38,133 nucleotides of DNA from an uncultured Selenomonadaceae bacterium (GTDB taxonomy: Bacteria; Bacillota; Negativicutes; Selenomonadales; Selenomonadaceae). The notes beneath the pieces were generated by a model. The model worked only from the letters and a program-made list of their open reading frames with translations. It was not told the origin of the DNA and ran no database searches. Positions 14,026-23,284 of the stretch are shown here, in pieces. Position 1 is the first letter of the stretch. Every line of letters starts with the position of its first letter. Location: assembly GCA_905234705.1 (NCBI GenBank), contig CAJOIB010000042.1, positions 1 to 38,133 of the forward strand, in the 5' to 3' direction. The position numbers and the translations under genes are program-made.

Positions 14026-16122
14026 ATGACTTTCACCGATATAACCAACCAGTACCGCAGTATCGGCAAATCTAAAAAATGTACGTTTATTTTCTGCGCG
14101 GATCACGGCGTGGCAGATATGAACGTCAGCGCGTACCCGCAATCCACGACTGCCGGTATGGTTAAAAATTACCTTGTCGAACGCGGCGCGGCGGCTAACG
14201 CTTTTGCCAAATTCGCCAATTCTGAATTGGTCGTTGTCGATGTCGGCGTCAAGGCTGATGTTTCAAATGTTCCTGGGCTTGTCAATCGGAAAATCGCTAA
14301 TGGCACTCAGAATATCGCTGAAGGTCCGGCTATGACTAAGGCGCAGGCGAAACAGTCAATTAAAATCGGCAAGGATATGGTTAAAAAAGCCGTCAAGGCG
14401 GGCTATAATTGTTTTTTGATTGGCGAAATGGGAATTGCGAATACAACGGCTGCTTCGGCGATAACCGCGGCGATTTTGGAACTCAATCCCAAAAAAGTTA
14501 CCGGTCGCGGCTCGAATATTTCTGACGAGCGCTTGAAAAATAAATTAAAAATCGTGCGAAAGGCGCTGAAAGTCAACAATCCAAATCCGGACGATGCCAT
14601 TGACGTTTTGGCGAAAGTTGGCGGCTTTGAATTTGGCGCGATGGCTGGCGTGATTTTGGAGGCGGCGCGGCATAATTGCGTTGTGATTTTGGACGGCTTT
14701 AACACGGCGGCGGCGGCACTCTTAGCTGATTTGATTGATCCAGAAATTTGTTACAGCGTCATTGCCTCGCACGTTGGGCGCGAAATTGGGCATTTGGAAA
14801 TTTTGAAATATCTTGAACTTGAGGCGATGTTCACGCTGGATTTGGCGCTGGGCGAAGCTATCGGTTCGTCAATCGCGGTTAGAATTTTGGACAGGCTTGT
14901 TTACGTTTTTGTTTGCGGTTCTGACGACGATTTTCACGGCAACCTCGACGAATTTAAGGAAACCGACAATGAAGAGGCGATTGTTTCAAATCTGCTTGAC
15001 AAAATCGGCTTGAGCGAAATGACGCACATTGAGACGCTTGACGAACTCGAAAATTATCTTGAGAAAAATTTTGAGGGCGACATTCAGATTGAAGAAGTTG
15101 ATTTAGATTTTCAACTGAGCGACGACCGCCGCCTTGAGACTTTCAACGCGCCTTTCAGCGTGCAGGATTTTAATATTCCGCGCTCGTATCCTATGAATGT
15201 TCGCGAAATGGGCACTGAAAATGACGAAGGCGTTGCTGCGTCCGATCGCACTTTTAATTTTTATCTTGAGACGATGCCGCATTTGAATTTGAAGGCTATG
15301 GAGCGTTGCCGCGAATACATTGACAATCTTACTAAGCCGCAGAAAAGCCTGGGCTTGCTCGAAGATATTGCCGCGCAATTTTCCGGCATTACGAATAATG
15401 AGCGCCCGCTGAATAATCTTCGCCACGCCGCGCTCGCCTTCACAAATTCTGAAAATGTTCCTAACGGCGCTGTGAATAGTCGCAACACTTACAGCAAGAA
15501 ACATCCGCGGCAGAATGCGCCTATGGATTTTAGTATGACGGTGCGGACTTTCGCTATGAAGATTTTTATGGGCGTGGTTGATTCTAAGCAAAATCCGAAT
15601 GTGGCGTTTAATTTTGGGCGGACGATGGCGGAAGAAATTTCATTTGGCGTACCGATTTTGGCGCTGACACTTTTAAGCGATTGGCGGCTTGATAAAATTG
15701 ATGAGAGATTCGCGCGGGCGCTGCTTGACAAGGACGGCGAATTTAAAGTTGAGCCGGAAGAATTTTTAATTCACGTACCGAAAAATTTTCGCTGTTTGAC
15801 GAGTGCGATGATTGGCGCGATAGTTGCGGCGGCGCACAATTCGACTTTCATTGTGATAGACAGCGGCGCGGTTGAGATTATCGCGCGGTATGTTGAAAAA
15901 ATTTGCCCGCAGATTCGCCCGTTTATTTTGCACGCGACCGATTTGATTAATTATGATTTTAAGCCGGACGCGCCGCGGATTGGCTTTGACGGCGAGGCGG
16001 CTTGTATTGGCGTTGAGATTGTCGAGGCGGCGCTTTGTGCGCTTAACGAAATGAAAACTTTTGGCGATACAAGCGTTGACGTGGCGATTGACGGCGAAGG
16101 CGCGGGAGTTCAAACGAAATGA
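14026..16122 (+). CDS. Tandem CobT-CobT fusion (nicotinate-nucleotide:lower-ligand phosphoribosyltransferase family)
   Basis: 698 residues. Domain 1 (about 15-300) follows CobT closely: CADHGVAD (24-31), GEMGIANTT (133-141), GGFEFGAMAGVILEAA, LDGFNTAAAALLA and LGEAIGSS, where Glu277 is the likely catalytic base. It lacks the usual N-terminal KPPGSLG segment. An acidic linker (about 300-405) leads to domain 2 (about 415-690), which opens with exactly that segment (IDNLTKPQKSLGLLEDIAAQ, 432-451). Domain 2 has lost ADHG, GxMGIxNTT and GEG. So one chain holds an active-looking but N-truncated copy and a degenerate copy that supplies the missing part. CobT activates lower ligands for cobamides. 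Sporomusa ovata uses two CobT homologues, ArsA and ArsB, as a heterodimer for phenolic ligands, and this may be a fused version (inference). The ribosome-binding site CGGAGGGG lies inside the SpeD-like gene. Confidence 0.85.
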   Translation: MTFTDITNQYRSIGKSKKCTFIFCADHGVADMNVSAYPQSTTAGMVKNYLVERGAAANAFAKFANSELVVVDVGVKADVSNVPGLVNRKIANGTQNIAEGPAMTKAQAKQSIKIGKDMVKKAVKAGYNCFLIGEMGIANTTAASAITAAILELNPKKVTGRGSNISDERLKNKLKIVRKALKVNNPNPDDAIDVLAKVGGFEFGAMAGVILEAARHNCVVILDGFNTAAAALLADLIDPEICYSVIASHVGREIGHLEILKYLELEAMFTLDLALGEAIGSSIAVRILDRLVYVFVCGSDDDFHGNLDEFKETDNEEAIVSNLLDKIGLSEMTHIETLDELENYLEKNFEGDIQIEEVDLDFQLSDDRRLETFNAPFSVQDFNIPRSYPMNVREMGTENDEGVAASDRTFNFYLETMPHLNLKAMERCREYIDNLTKPQKSLGLLEDIAAQFSGITNNERPLNNLRHAALAFTNSENVPNGAVNSRNTYSKKHPRQNAPMDFSMTVRTFAMKIFMGVVDSKQNPNVAFNFGRTMAEEISFGVPILALTLLSDWRLDKIDERFARALLDKDGEFKVEPEEFLIHVPKNFRCLTSAMIGAIVAAAHNSTFIVIDSGAVEIIARYVEKICPQIRPFILHATDLINYDFKPDAPRIGFDGEAACIGVEIVEAALCALNEMKTFGDTSVDVAIDGEGAGVQTK

Positions 16123-17240
16123 AAGCTATTACTAATGGAAAATTTATTTTGCCGGATTCTGCCGGTAATTTTTTTGTCGCTGAAGAAAAATATTTGACAT
16201 TTGGCGATAAGATTTTAGCGATTGGCGACACGACGGCGGCGAAAGAAATTATTGACGCGGCAGGAAATTTTGTTGCGCCTGGCTTTATCAACATTCACAT
16301 TCACGGTTGTGCGGGCTTCGACGCAATGGACGATTCGCCCGACGCTTTGAAAAAAATTTGTGAATTTCTGCCGAGTACTGGCGTTACTAGTTTTCTGCCG
16401 ACGACTATGACGATGCCGCTTGAAGATATTCACCGCGCGCTGAAAGATATTCGCGAAACGAAATGCGGCGGCGCTAAGATTCTCGGCGCGAATGTCGAAG
16501 GTCCATTTATCAGCGAAAAGTACAACGGCGCGCAGGATAAAAAAAATATTCGTCGCGCAGATTTGACTCTGTTTGACGAATTTATTGACGTGATTAAAAT
16601 TATTACCGTTGCGCCCGAAGAAATTGATTTTGAATTTATTGACGCTTGCGTTGCGAAAAATATAATTGTGTCGATAGGTCACAGCGCGGCGGATTATGAG
16701 ACTGCGAAATTGGCGATAGAGCGCGGCGCAAATCATATTACTCATTTATTTAACGCGCAAACCGGCTTACATCACCGCAAGCCTGGGATTGTTGGGGCGG
16801 CGCTTGACACCTGCGCGACGGTTGAGTTAATCGCGGATAATGTTCATGTTCATCCGGCGGTTCAGCGAATTGTCTGGATGGTTAAGCCGCGCGGCGAGAT
16901 TATTTTGATAACGGATTCATTGCGGGCTTGTGGCTTAGGCGATTGCGAAAGTGAATTGGGTGGGCAAAAAGTTTTTGTGCGAAATGGCGTGGCGAAATTG
17001 GCTGACGGCACTATTGCGGCGAGCGTTGCGCCTATGAATGCCGTGGTTAAAAATTTCCAAAAAAATACGTCCGCGGAAATTGCCGCCGTGGTCGAACTTG
17101 TCACGAAAAATCCTGCGCGAGAGCTCAAGGTTTATGATAAAATCGGCTCATTGGAAATCGGCAAATCTGCAGACATTGTTATTTTTGACAAAGATTTTAA
17201 TATTCAGCGCGCCATTATCAACGGAAAAATTTCAGTTTAA
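16119..17240 (+). CDS. nagA: N-acetylglucosamine-6-phosphate deacetylase NagA
   Basis: 373 residues of the amidohydrolase fold, converting GlcNAc-6-P to glucosamine-6-P. It shows the HIHG metal pair (NIHIHGCAGFD, near residue 60), the metal Glu in NVEGPFIS near 128, His in GHSAADY near 187, THLFNAQTGLHHRKPG near 208 and the catalytic Asp in LITDSLRA near 267. ATG overlaps the CobT stop as ATGA. It recycles cell-wall amino sugars, which fits the polysaccharide deacetylase at the head of the operon better than it fits the CobT fusion. Confidence 0.95.
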   Translation: MKAITNGKFILPDSAGNFFVAEEKYLTFGDKILAIGDTTAAKEIIDAAGNFVAPGFINIHIHGCAGFDAMDDSPDALKKICEFLPSTGVTSFLPTTMTMPLEDIHRALKDIRETKCGGAKILGANVEGPFISEKYNGAQDKKNIRRADLTLFDEFIDVIKIITVAPEEIDFEFIDACVAKNIIVSIGHSAADYETAKLAIERGANHITHLFNAQTGLHHRKPGIVGAALDTCATVELIADNVHVHPAVQRIVWMVKPRGEIILITDSLRACGLGDCESELGGQKVFVRNGVAKLADGTIAASVAPMNAVVKNFQKNTSAEIAAVVELVTKNPARELKVYDKIGSLEIGKSADIVIFDKDFNIQRAIINGKISV

Positions 17241-17271
17241 AATTGACTTGATGGAATTTCAAAATAAAAAA

Positions 17272-17299
17272 TCCCGATTATCAGTCGGGAATTTTTTTT
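17272..17299. terminator. Bidirectional terminator between nagA and lon
   Basis: TCCCGA-TTATCAG-TCGGGA is flanked by AAAAAA on the left and ATTTTTTTT on the right, so it works for nagA (plus) and lon (minus), which converge here. Confidence 0.92.
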
Positions 17300-17322
17300 A
17301 TAAATCAGTGCAGTCTTCAAAA

Positions 17323-19644
17323 TTAGGATAACAGCGCTGTTTTTAAAACTTCGTCCATATGTTCGACGGGAACAAATTCAAGCTTTTCGCGCACGGTTTC
17401 GGGCAAATCTTCGATATCGCGCGCATTTTCTTTTGGCAAAATAATTGTGTGCATACCTTCACGATACGCCGCTAAAACTTTTTCCTTCAAGCCGCCGATT
17501 GGCAAAACATTTCCGCGCAAAGTAATTTCGCCCGTCATAGCCACGTCCGAACGAACTTTCCGCTTAGTCAGCGCGCTAATCATAGCCGTTGCCATCGTGA
17601 TACCGGCGCTCGGACCATCCTTGGGAACTGCGCCTTCGGGCACGTGCACGTGAATATCATTTTTTTCGTAAAAATCTTCATCGAGTTGCATTAAATCACT
17701 GCGGCTGCGAATGTACGTCAAGCCAGCTTGAGCGCTCTCCTGCATGACGTCGCCCAAATGCCCTGTAAGCAAAAGTTTGCCCTTGCCTTTCAAAACGATA
17801 GCTTCAGTGGGTAAAATATCGCCGCCAACTTCAGTCCACGCCATACCGGTTGAAACGCCGATTTGAGGCTGCTTTTCCGCCTTGGTTTGCAAATATTTCG
17901 GTCGCCCAAGAAAATCGCGCAGATTTTTTGTCGTTACGTAAACAGTGCCTTCTTCGCCCTCAACGATTTTCCGAGCCGCCTTTCGACAAGCACGCCCAAT
18001 AACCCGCTCCAACTCACGAACGCCAGCCTCGCGCGTATATTCCGCTATAATCGTTTGCAACACGCCTTTAGCAAAAACTACGTCGCCCGACTTCAAGCCG
18101 TTAGCTTCCTTCTGCTTTTTGGTGAGATACCGCCGCGCTATTTCAAGCTTTTCTTGCTCAGTGTAACTCGACAGCGTTATTATTTCCATTCTGTCGCGCA
18201 GTGGCTTAGGTATTGTGCTTAAATCATTCGCCGTCACAATCCATAAAATTTTTGACAAATCAAACGCCGTATCAAGATAATGGTCGGTGAAAGAATTATT
18301 CTGCTCTGGGTCAAGAACTTCAAGCAACGCCGAAGAAGGATCTCCGCTGTAACCGTCGCGCCCAAGTTTATCAACTTCATCAAGCAGAAATACCGGATTG
18401 TTTGAGCCAGCTTTTTTCAAACCTTGAATAATCCGCCCAGGCAACGCGCCAACATAAGTCCGCCTGTGCCCGCGAATTTCAGCCTCATCGCGAATGCCGC
18501 CCAAACTCGCACGAATAAATTTCCGCCCCATTGACTTAGCAACAGACGACGCCAATGAAGTTTTGCCAACGCCAGGCGGACCTACCAGACACAATATCGG
18601 CGCGGGCTTATCCTTAGTCAAAACTTTAACCGCCAGAAAATCTAAAATGCGCTCCTTGACTTTTTCGAGCCCGTAATGATCTGCGTCCAAAACATTCTTC
18701 GCATTGGCAATGTCAGTCGAATCTTCGGTTGAAATGCGCCACGGCAAATCAAACAGCCAATCAAGATACGTGCGAATAACGCTTGACTCCTGCGCCATTG
18801 ACGGCAGGCGCTCCATTCGCGTCAATTCTTTTTCAATGATAGTCTTAACTTCGTCCGGATAATCGCCGTCAGCTAAACGCTTGCGATATTCCGACGCATT
18901 TTCAGCAACATCTTCATCTTCGCCGAGTTCCTTGTGAATCGCCCGCAGTTGCTCGCGCAGGTAACTATCTTTTTGCAATTTCTCAATTTGCCCGCGCACC
19001 CGCTGATTTATCTGGGCTTCCATTTGCAAAACTTCAAGTTCCCGCGCCAATATCGTATACAATTTTTCAAGCCGCTGTTCCACATCGAGCGCTTCAAGCA
19101 ATTCTTGTTTCTGGTCGAGTTTTAAATTCAAATGGCTGGTTATCAAATCCGCCAGCCGCCCAATATCTTCAAGAATCGTCACCGCTACAAAAGTTTCTGA
19201 AGGTATGCGCTTGCTGAGTTTAACCCACTCTTCAAATTCGTGAACCACGCCACGAACAAGCGCCTCAAGTTGCAGTGAATCTTTCCAAACATCCTCGTGA
19301 ACTTCAACGTCAACTTCAGTGTAGCCTTCAAATTCGCGATAGCCCGTCATAACGCCGCGGTGTACGCCTTCAACCAAAACGCGCACATTCCCGTCCGGAA
19401 TCTTGATAATCTGCCGCACGTCAGCCACTGTTCCAACGTCGTACAAATCTTCGCGTTTCGGCGAATCAAAGTCTATGTCTTTCTGCGCGACCAAAAAAAT
19501 TCTGCGGTCAGCCACCATCGCCGCCTCAAGCGCATTTATCGAATTTGGGCGTCCTACGTCCAGGTGCATTATCATATTCGGAAAAACCGTTACGCCTCTA
19601 AGCGGCACTAGCGGCAACGTCACATTTTCTATTACGTTCGTCAA
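17323..19644 (-). CDS. lon: ATP-dependent protease Lon
   Basis: 773 residues, full length. The N-terminal substrate-binding domain opens [24 protein letters not shown] coiled-coil centre contains [16 protein letters not shown]. Then come Walker [10 protein letters not shown] (about 355), Walker [12 protein letters not shown] and the proteolytic domain with [15 protein letters not shown] (catalytic Ser) and [10 protein letters not shown] (catalytic Lys). It starts with TTG preceded by GAGAGGTGA. It degrades misfolded and regulatory proteins in the cytoplasm. clpX starts the upstream gene block 35 bases away, making a lon-clpX-clpP-tig quality-control group. Confidence 0.98.
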   Translation of the reverse strand: MTNVIENVTLPLVPLRGVTVFPNMIMHLDVGRPNSINALEAAMVADRRIFLVAQKDIDFDSPKREDLYDVGTVADVRQIIKIPDGNVRVLVEGVHRGVMTGYREFEGYTEVDVEVHEDVWKDSLQLEALVRGVVHEFEEWVKLSKRIPSETFVAVTILEDIGRLADLITSHLNLKLDQKQELLEALDVEQRLEKLYTILARELEVLQMEAQINQRVRGQIEKLQKDSYLREQLRAIHKELGEDEDVAENASEYRKRLADGDYPDEVKTIIEKELTRMERLPSMAQESSVIRTYLDWLFDLPWRISTEDSTDIANAKNVLDADHYGLEKVKERILDFLAVKVLTKDKPAPILCLVGPPGVGKTSLASSVAKSMGRKFIRASLGGIRDEAEIRGHRRTYVGALPGRIIQGLKKAGSNNPVFLLDEVDKLGRDGYSGDPSSALLEVLDPEQNNSFTDHYLDTAFDLSKILWIVTANDLSTIPKPLRDRMEIITLSSYTEQEKLEIARRYLTKKQKEANGLKSGDVVFAKGVLQTIIAEYTREAGVRELERVIGRACRKAARKIVEGEEGTVYVTTKNLRDFLGRPKYLQTKAEKQPQIGVSTGMAWTEVGGDILPTEAIVLKGKGKLLLTGHLGDVMQESAQAGLTYIRSRSDLMQLDEDFYEKNDIHVHVPEGAVPKDGPSAGITMATAMISALTKRKVRSDVAMTGEITLRGNVLPIGGLKEKVLAAYREGMHTIILPKENARDIEDLPETVREKLEFVPVEHMDEVLKTALLS

Positions 19645-19678
19645 TTTTTGTCACCTCTCATTCAAAAAGAAGTGGAAT

Positions 19679-20923
19679 TTAATTTTTGCTAAGCATTTTT
19701 TTAACATCGCTCCGTAAAATCGGGCTTTTATTGTGAACAACATCGTTTCTGGTTACCGTTACAACGGTGTTGCCTTCAATAGACGGCGTGTTGAACATGC
19801 TATCGCGCATAACCCGCTCCAGAATCGAACGCAAACCGCGCGCGCCGGTGTTCCGCTGAATCGCCTCATTTGCAATAGCCTGCAATGCGTCTTCTTCAAA
19901 TTCCAGGCGCGTGTCGTCCATATCCATAAGTTTTTTATACTGTTTAATCAACGCATTTTTCGGTTCAGTCAAAATCCTAACAAGTGTATTCTCATCGAGA
20001 GCGTCAAGCGTCGCGATTATTGGCAAACGTCCAACAAATTCCGGAATCAGCCCAAATTTCAATAAATCATCGGGCATAACTTCCTTCAAAATTTTGCCAA
20101 CGTCTTTATCGTTTTTTGAAGCAATATTCGCGCCGAATCCTAATTTACTGCCCTTAGTGCGCTCCTCAATAACTTTTTCAAGCCCGTTAAAAGCGCCGCC
20201 GCAAATGAACAGAACATTTTTCGTATCGATTGAAATCATTTCCTGCATTTGCTGATGAACGCTGCTCGGTATCGGCACATTAACGCTTGTGCCTTCCAAA
20301 ATCTTCAGCAACGCCTGTTGAACGCCTTCACCCGAAATATCGCGCGTCGTACCGGCTTTGCGGGCGATTTTATCAATTTCATCAATGTAAACAATTCCGC
20401 GCTCCGCTTTGCCAACGTCGCCATTCGCCGAATTTATCAGCGCCAATAAAATATCTTCAACATTTTCGCCAACATAACCGGCTTCAGTCAAAGCATTCGC
20501 ATCGACTATCGCCAGCGGCACATTCAAAATCTTAGCTAAAATCTGCGCGAATAAAGTTTTGCCGCTGCCCGTCGGTCCAATCATCAAAATATTCGACTTC
20601 TGCAATTCAACATCGTCCTCAGCTTTTCGCTTCTGCCCAATGCGCTTGTAGTGATTGTAAACCGCCACCGACAAAGTTTTTTTCGCGTCGTCCTGCCCAA
20701 TAATGTATTGGTCGAGAATCGTATAAATTTTTTTCGGCTTAGGCAGGTTGGTATTGGTAGTAGTTTCCTCCTTGACTTCGTTTTCCAAAATTTCATTGCA
20801 AAGTCGAACGCACCCGTCGCAAATGTACACGCCTGGACCTTGAATCAGCCGGTTAACCTGCCTGTCCAATTTCCCGCAAAATGAACATTTATAAACTTTG
20901 CTACTTGTTTCATATTTAGGCAA
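19679..20923 (-). CDS. clpX: ClpX, ATPase subunit of the Clp protease
   Basis: 414 residues. The N-terminal zinc-binding domain has CSFCGK and CDGCVRLC. Walker A is GPTGSGKT near residue 116 and Walker B is [11 protein letters not shown]. The IGF-type ClpP-docking loop appears as LGFGA, and the sensor region includes [11 protein letters not shown]. It unfolds substrates and feeds them to ClpP. The start is TTG, with a run of nine G residues as the Shine-Dalgarno element seven bases before it, which is unusual. Confidence 0.98.
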   Translation of the reverse strand: MPKYETSSKVYKCSFCGKLDRQVNRLIQGPGVYICDGCVRLCNEILENEVKEETTTNTNLPKPKKIYTILDQYIIGQDDAKKTLSVAVYNHYKRIGQKRKAEDDVELQKSNILMIGPTGSGKTLFAQILAKILNVPLAIVDANALTEAGYVGENVEDILLALINSANGDVGKAERGIVYIDEIDKIARKAGTTRDISGEGVQQALLKILEGTSVNVPIPSSVHQQMQEMISIDTKNVLFICGGAFNGLEKVIEERTKGSKLGFGANIASKNDKDVGKILKEVMPDDLLKFGLIPEFVGRLPIIATLDALDENTLVRILTEPKNALIKQYKKLMDMDDTRLEFEEDALQAIANEAIQRNTGARGLRSILERVMRDSMFNTPSIEGNTVVTVTRNDVVHNKSPILRSDVKKMLSKN

Positions 20924-20940
20924 TTTTTTACCCCCCCCCT
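20924..20940 (-). promoter_or_regulatory. Nine-G homopolymer serving as the clpX ribosome-binding site
   Basis: On the minus strand the leader reads CAGGGGGGGGGTAAAAAATTG. The tract of nine G (20931-20939) is the only Shine-Dalgarno-like sequence and is 7 bases from the TTG start. Homopolymers of this length slip during replication, which would alter spacing or strength rather than reading frame. Confidence 0.7.
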
Positions 20941-20997
20941 GCCGGATTTTGCTTTTCGAGTAAATTTATTAACCAACATAAAAATTTAATCCAGCTG

Positions 20998-21618
20998 TCA
21001 TTGTGCATCTTGTTCGGATTCCGTTTTCGTTGGAATTGGGCGAACAATAACATCATCAATTAAGCCGTAAGCCTTAGCGTCCTCTGCCGTCATAAAATTA
21101 TCGCGCTCGGTATCAGCCATAATTTTTTCGCGCGGCTGACCGGTATGTTTGCATAGAATATCATTGCCGACTTCGCGTAGGCGTAAAATCTCACGCGCTT
21201 GAATTTGAATGTCAGTCGACTGTCCGCTTGCGCCGCCCAATGGCTGGTGAATCATAATTCTAGCCAAAGGCAAGGCAAATCGTTTACCTTTCGCGCCCGC
21301 CGTTAAAAGCAGCGAGCCCATTGACGCCGCTTGACCAATACAAATCGTTGAAACGTCCGGCTTGATATACTGCATTGTGTCATAAATCGCCAAGCCCGCC
21401 GTAACCACGCCGCCAGGGCTGTTTATGTACAGGTGAATATCTTTGTCGGGATCTTCCGATTCAAGGAAAAGCAACTGCGCTACAACCGAATTTGCAACGT
21501 CGTCATTTATCGGTCCGCCCAAAAAAACAATTCTGTCTTTCAGAAGTCGCGAATATATATCGTAAGCGCGCTCACCAAATCCGGTCTTTTCGATAACCAT
21601 CGGCACGTAATATGCCAT
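20998..21618 (-). CDS. clpP: ATP-dependent Clp protease proteolytic subunit
   Basis: 206 residues. The catalytic triad is visible: Ser in [10 protein letters not shown] (about 100), His in [11 protein letters not shown] (about 125) and Asp in the [12 protein letters not shown] region. The N-terminal [30 protein letters not shown] is typical. It forms the tetradecameric chamber used with ClpX, encoded immediately downstream. The ATG has AGAGGTGA upstream. Confidence 0.98.
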   Translation of the reverse strand: MAYYVPMVIEKTGFGERAYDIYSRLLKDRIVFLGGPINDDVANSVVAQLLFLESEDPDKDIHLYINSPGGVVTAGLAIYDTMQYIKPDVSTICIGQAASMGSLLLTAGAKGKRFALPLARIMIHQPLGGASGQSTDIQIQAREILRLREVGNDILCKHTGQPREKIMADTERDNFMTAEDAKAYGLIDDVIVRPIPTKTESEQDAQ

Positions 21619-21715
21619 AAAAAATCACCTCTAAAATATAAGAATATGCGATTGAGAAATAGGCAACGCCCAAATCTCAACCGCCTTTCAAAAAAATTTT
21701 TTATTCAGTTAGAAT

Positions 21716-23092
21716 TTATTTGCTGTTTTTAGTTTTATCGGATTTTTTTTCGTCAACTTTAGCCGGTTCTGTTTCAATTTTTTCAGCGTCTGCGCCTTTC
21801 GCCATATTTTCAACGATGAACTGCATAACTTTGCGCCTGCGAACATTCGCCACGACATTTGAGATTTGCCGATTTTCATTTAGAACCTTGACGATTTGCT
21901 TAGGCGTAGTGCGATACAGGCTGGCAAGGTAGGCAATTTCGTAATTGACTTCTTGATTATCAGCCTTAATATCTTCAATGCGGGCGACTTCGTCAAGCAG
22001 AATTTCAGTAAGCACGTCGCGCTTAGCGGCTTCGCGGTAAGTTTCGCGCATTGCGTCCATATCCATTCCGGAAACCGACATATACTGTTCGAGTTTCATA
22101 CCCTGGCTTTGAAGTCTAACGTCGAGTTCGTCAATGAGCTGGTCAATGCGCTCTTCAATCATAACCGGCGGCACATCGACAGTCATATTTTCGACAGCTT
22201 TTTGAACGACGTCTTCCTGCTGTTTCTCGATGGCGCGGCGTTTGGCGTTAGCTTCCATATTTTTGCGAATGTCAGCTTTGAAATCGTCGAGAGTCTCAAA
22301 TTTGCTGACTTTCTTAACAAATTCTGCGTCGAGTTCGGGCAGTTCCTTATGTTTAATGCTGTCAATTTTGCAATGAAAAACTGCGGGCTTATCGGCAAGT
22401 TCCTTGACGTGATAATCTTCGGGGAAAGTAACTTTAACGTCTTTTTCGTCGCCGATTTTCAAACCAATCAGTTGCTCTTCAAAATCGCCGATAAATCTGT
22501 GAGAGCCAATTTCCAGCGGATAATCCTTGCCTTCGCCGCCTTCAAATTTTTCGCCGTCAACAGTACCGACAAAATCCAGCGTGATAAAATCGCCGTCCGC
22601 AACTTTTGCCCCTTCCGGCGCGTCAACCATATTTGCGTGGTGATTTCTCAACGCTTCAATTTGTTCGTCAATATTTTCGTCGGTTACCGGCTCAACAACC
22701 TGTTCGACTTCGAGCCCCTTGTAATCGCCCAGTTTAACTTCAGGATAAGGCGTGAAAGTCAGCGTGAATTTAAATTCTTTGCCGTCTTCAATGCTGATAA
22801 CTTTGGGCTTCATTTCCGTTACGGGGACGATTTTCATTTCGTTGATAACGTCATTTGCGGCTTGGCGGATAAGAATATCCTGCGCCTCTTCGAGCACAAC
22901 GCCTTTGCCTAAATGTTGTTCGAGAATCAAAATCGGCGGAACTTTGCCTTTGCGGAAACCAGGAATGCTCGCGTGCTCGGCAAGTTGTTTGCAGGCGCGC
23001 TGCTTAGCTTTCTCAAGCTCGGCGGCATCGTATTCTACAGTTACTTCATTTTCGTAATCGCCTATTTTCCTTGTGCTAGTTTTCATTGTCAA
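21716..23092 (-). CDS. tig: Trigger factor (ribosome-associated chaperone, peptidyl-prolyl isomerase)
   Basis: About 458 residues. The ribosome-binding signature IPGFRKGKVPP is near residue 42. The FKBP-type domain (about 155-245) includes GDFITLDFVGTVDGEKFEGG. A long helical C-terminal chaperone domain ends in a Lys/Asp-rich tail. The ORF track extends to 23161, but AGGAGG at 23098-23103 fits TTG 23092 (7-base spacing), with ATG 23086 two codons later. The preceding 23 residues do not match the family. The tig-clpP-clpX-lon order is conserved in Firmicutes. The group II intron lies directly upstream. Confidence 0.96.
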   Translation of the reverse strand: MTMKTSTRKIGDYENEVTVEYDAAELEKAKQRACKQLAEHASIPGFRKGKVPPILILEQHLGKGVVLEEAQDILIRQAANDVINEMKIVPVTEMKPKVISIEDGKEFKFTLTFTPYPEVKLGDYKGLEVEQVVEPVTDENIDEQIEALRNHHANMVDAPEGAKVADGDFITLDFVGTVDGEKFEGGEGKDYPLEIGSHRFIGDFEEQLIGLKIGDEKDVKVTFPEDYHVKELADKPAVFHCKIDSIKHKELPELDAEFVKKVSKFETLDDFKADIRKNMEANAKRRAIEKQQEDVVQKAVENMTVDVPPVMIEERIDQLIDELDVRLQSQGMKLEQYMSVSGMDMDAMRETYREAAKRDVLTEILLDEVARIEDIKADNQEVNYEIAYLASLYRTTPKQIVKVLNENRQISNVVANVRRRKVMQFIVENMAKGADAEKIETEPAKVDEKKSDKTKNSK

Positions 23093-23132
23093 AATATGAC
23101 CTCCTGTATATCCATTGTGCAATACAACACGA

Positions 23133-23161
23133 ATTTTAACACGACGGGCAAAAAAAAACAA
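23133..23161 (-). promoter_or_regulatory. Candidate promoter for tig
   Basis: On the minus strand TTGTTT (complement of 23156-23161) and TAAAAT (complement of 23133-23138) are 17 bases apart. The T run in and after the -35 box is also the likely U-tract of the pre-intron terminator, so terminator and promoter overlap. Confidence 0.5.
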
Positions 23162-23216
23162 GACTTAATAGCGATAAGTAGGGCTTTGAATTTATCGCTG
23201 CCTTTTCCCCCGCTCC

Positions 23217-23250
23217 GCACCGTACGTGCGCCTTTCAGCGCATACGGCGC
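23217..23250 (-). ncRNA. Group II intron domain V
   Basis: On the minus strand GCGCCGTATGCGCT-GAAA-GGCGCACGTACGGTGC is a 34-nt hairpin with a GNRA tetraloop, the catalytic core of group II introns. The catalytic triad is at positions 2-4 and reads CGC rather than the AGC common in IIA/IIB. All pairs are intact, so the ribozyme core has not decayed with the ORF. Confidence 0.92.
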
Positions 23251-23284
23251 TCCATCTTTCACTTCTACTTTCAATCTAATCAGT

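Noticed and set aside
21896-22912. 338-residue antisense ORF inside tig
   Set aside because: Long shadow ORF opposite a well-conserved trigger factor; Phe/Asn-rich composition typical of antisense reading; no ribosome-binding site.
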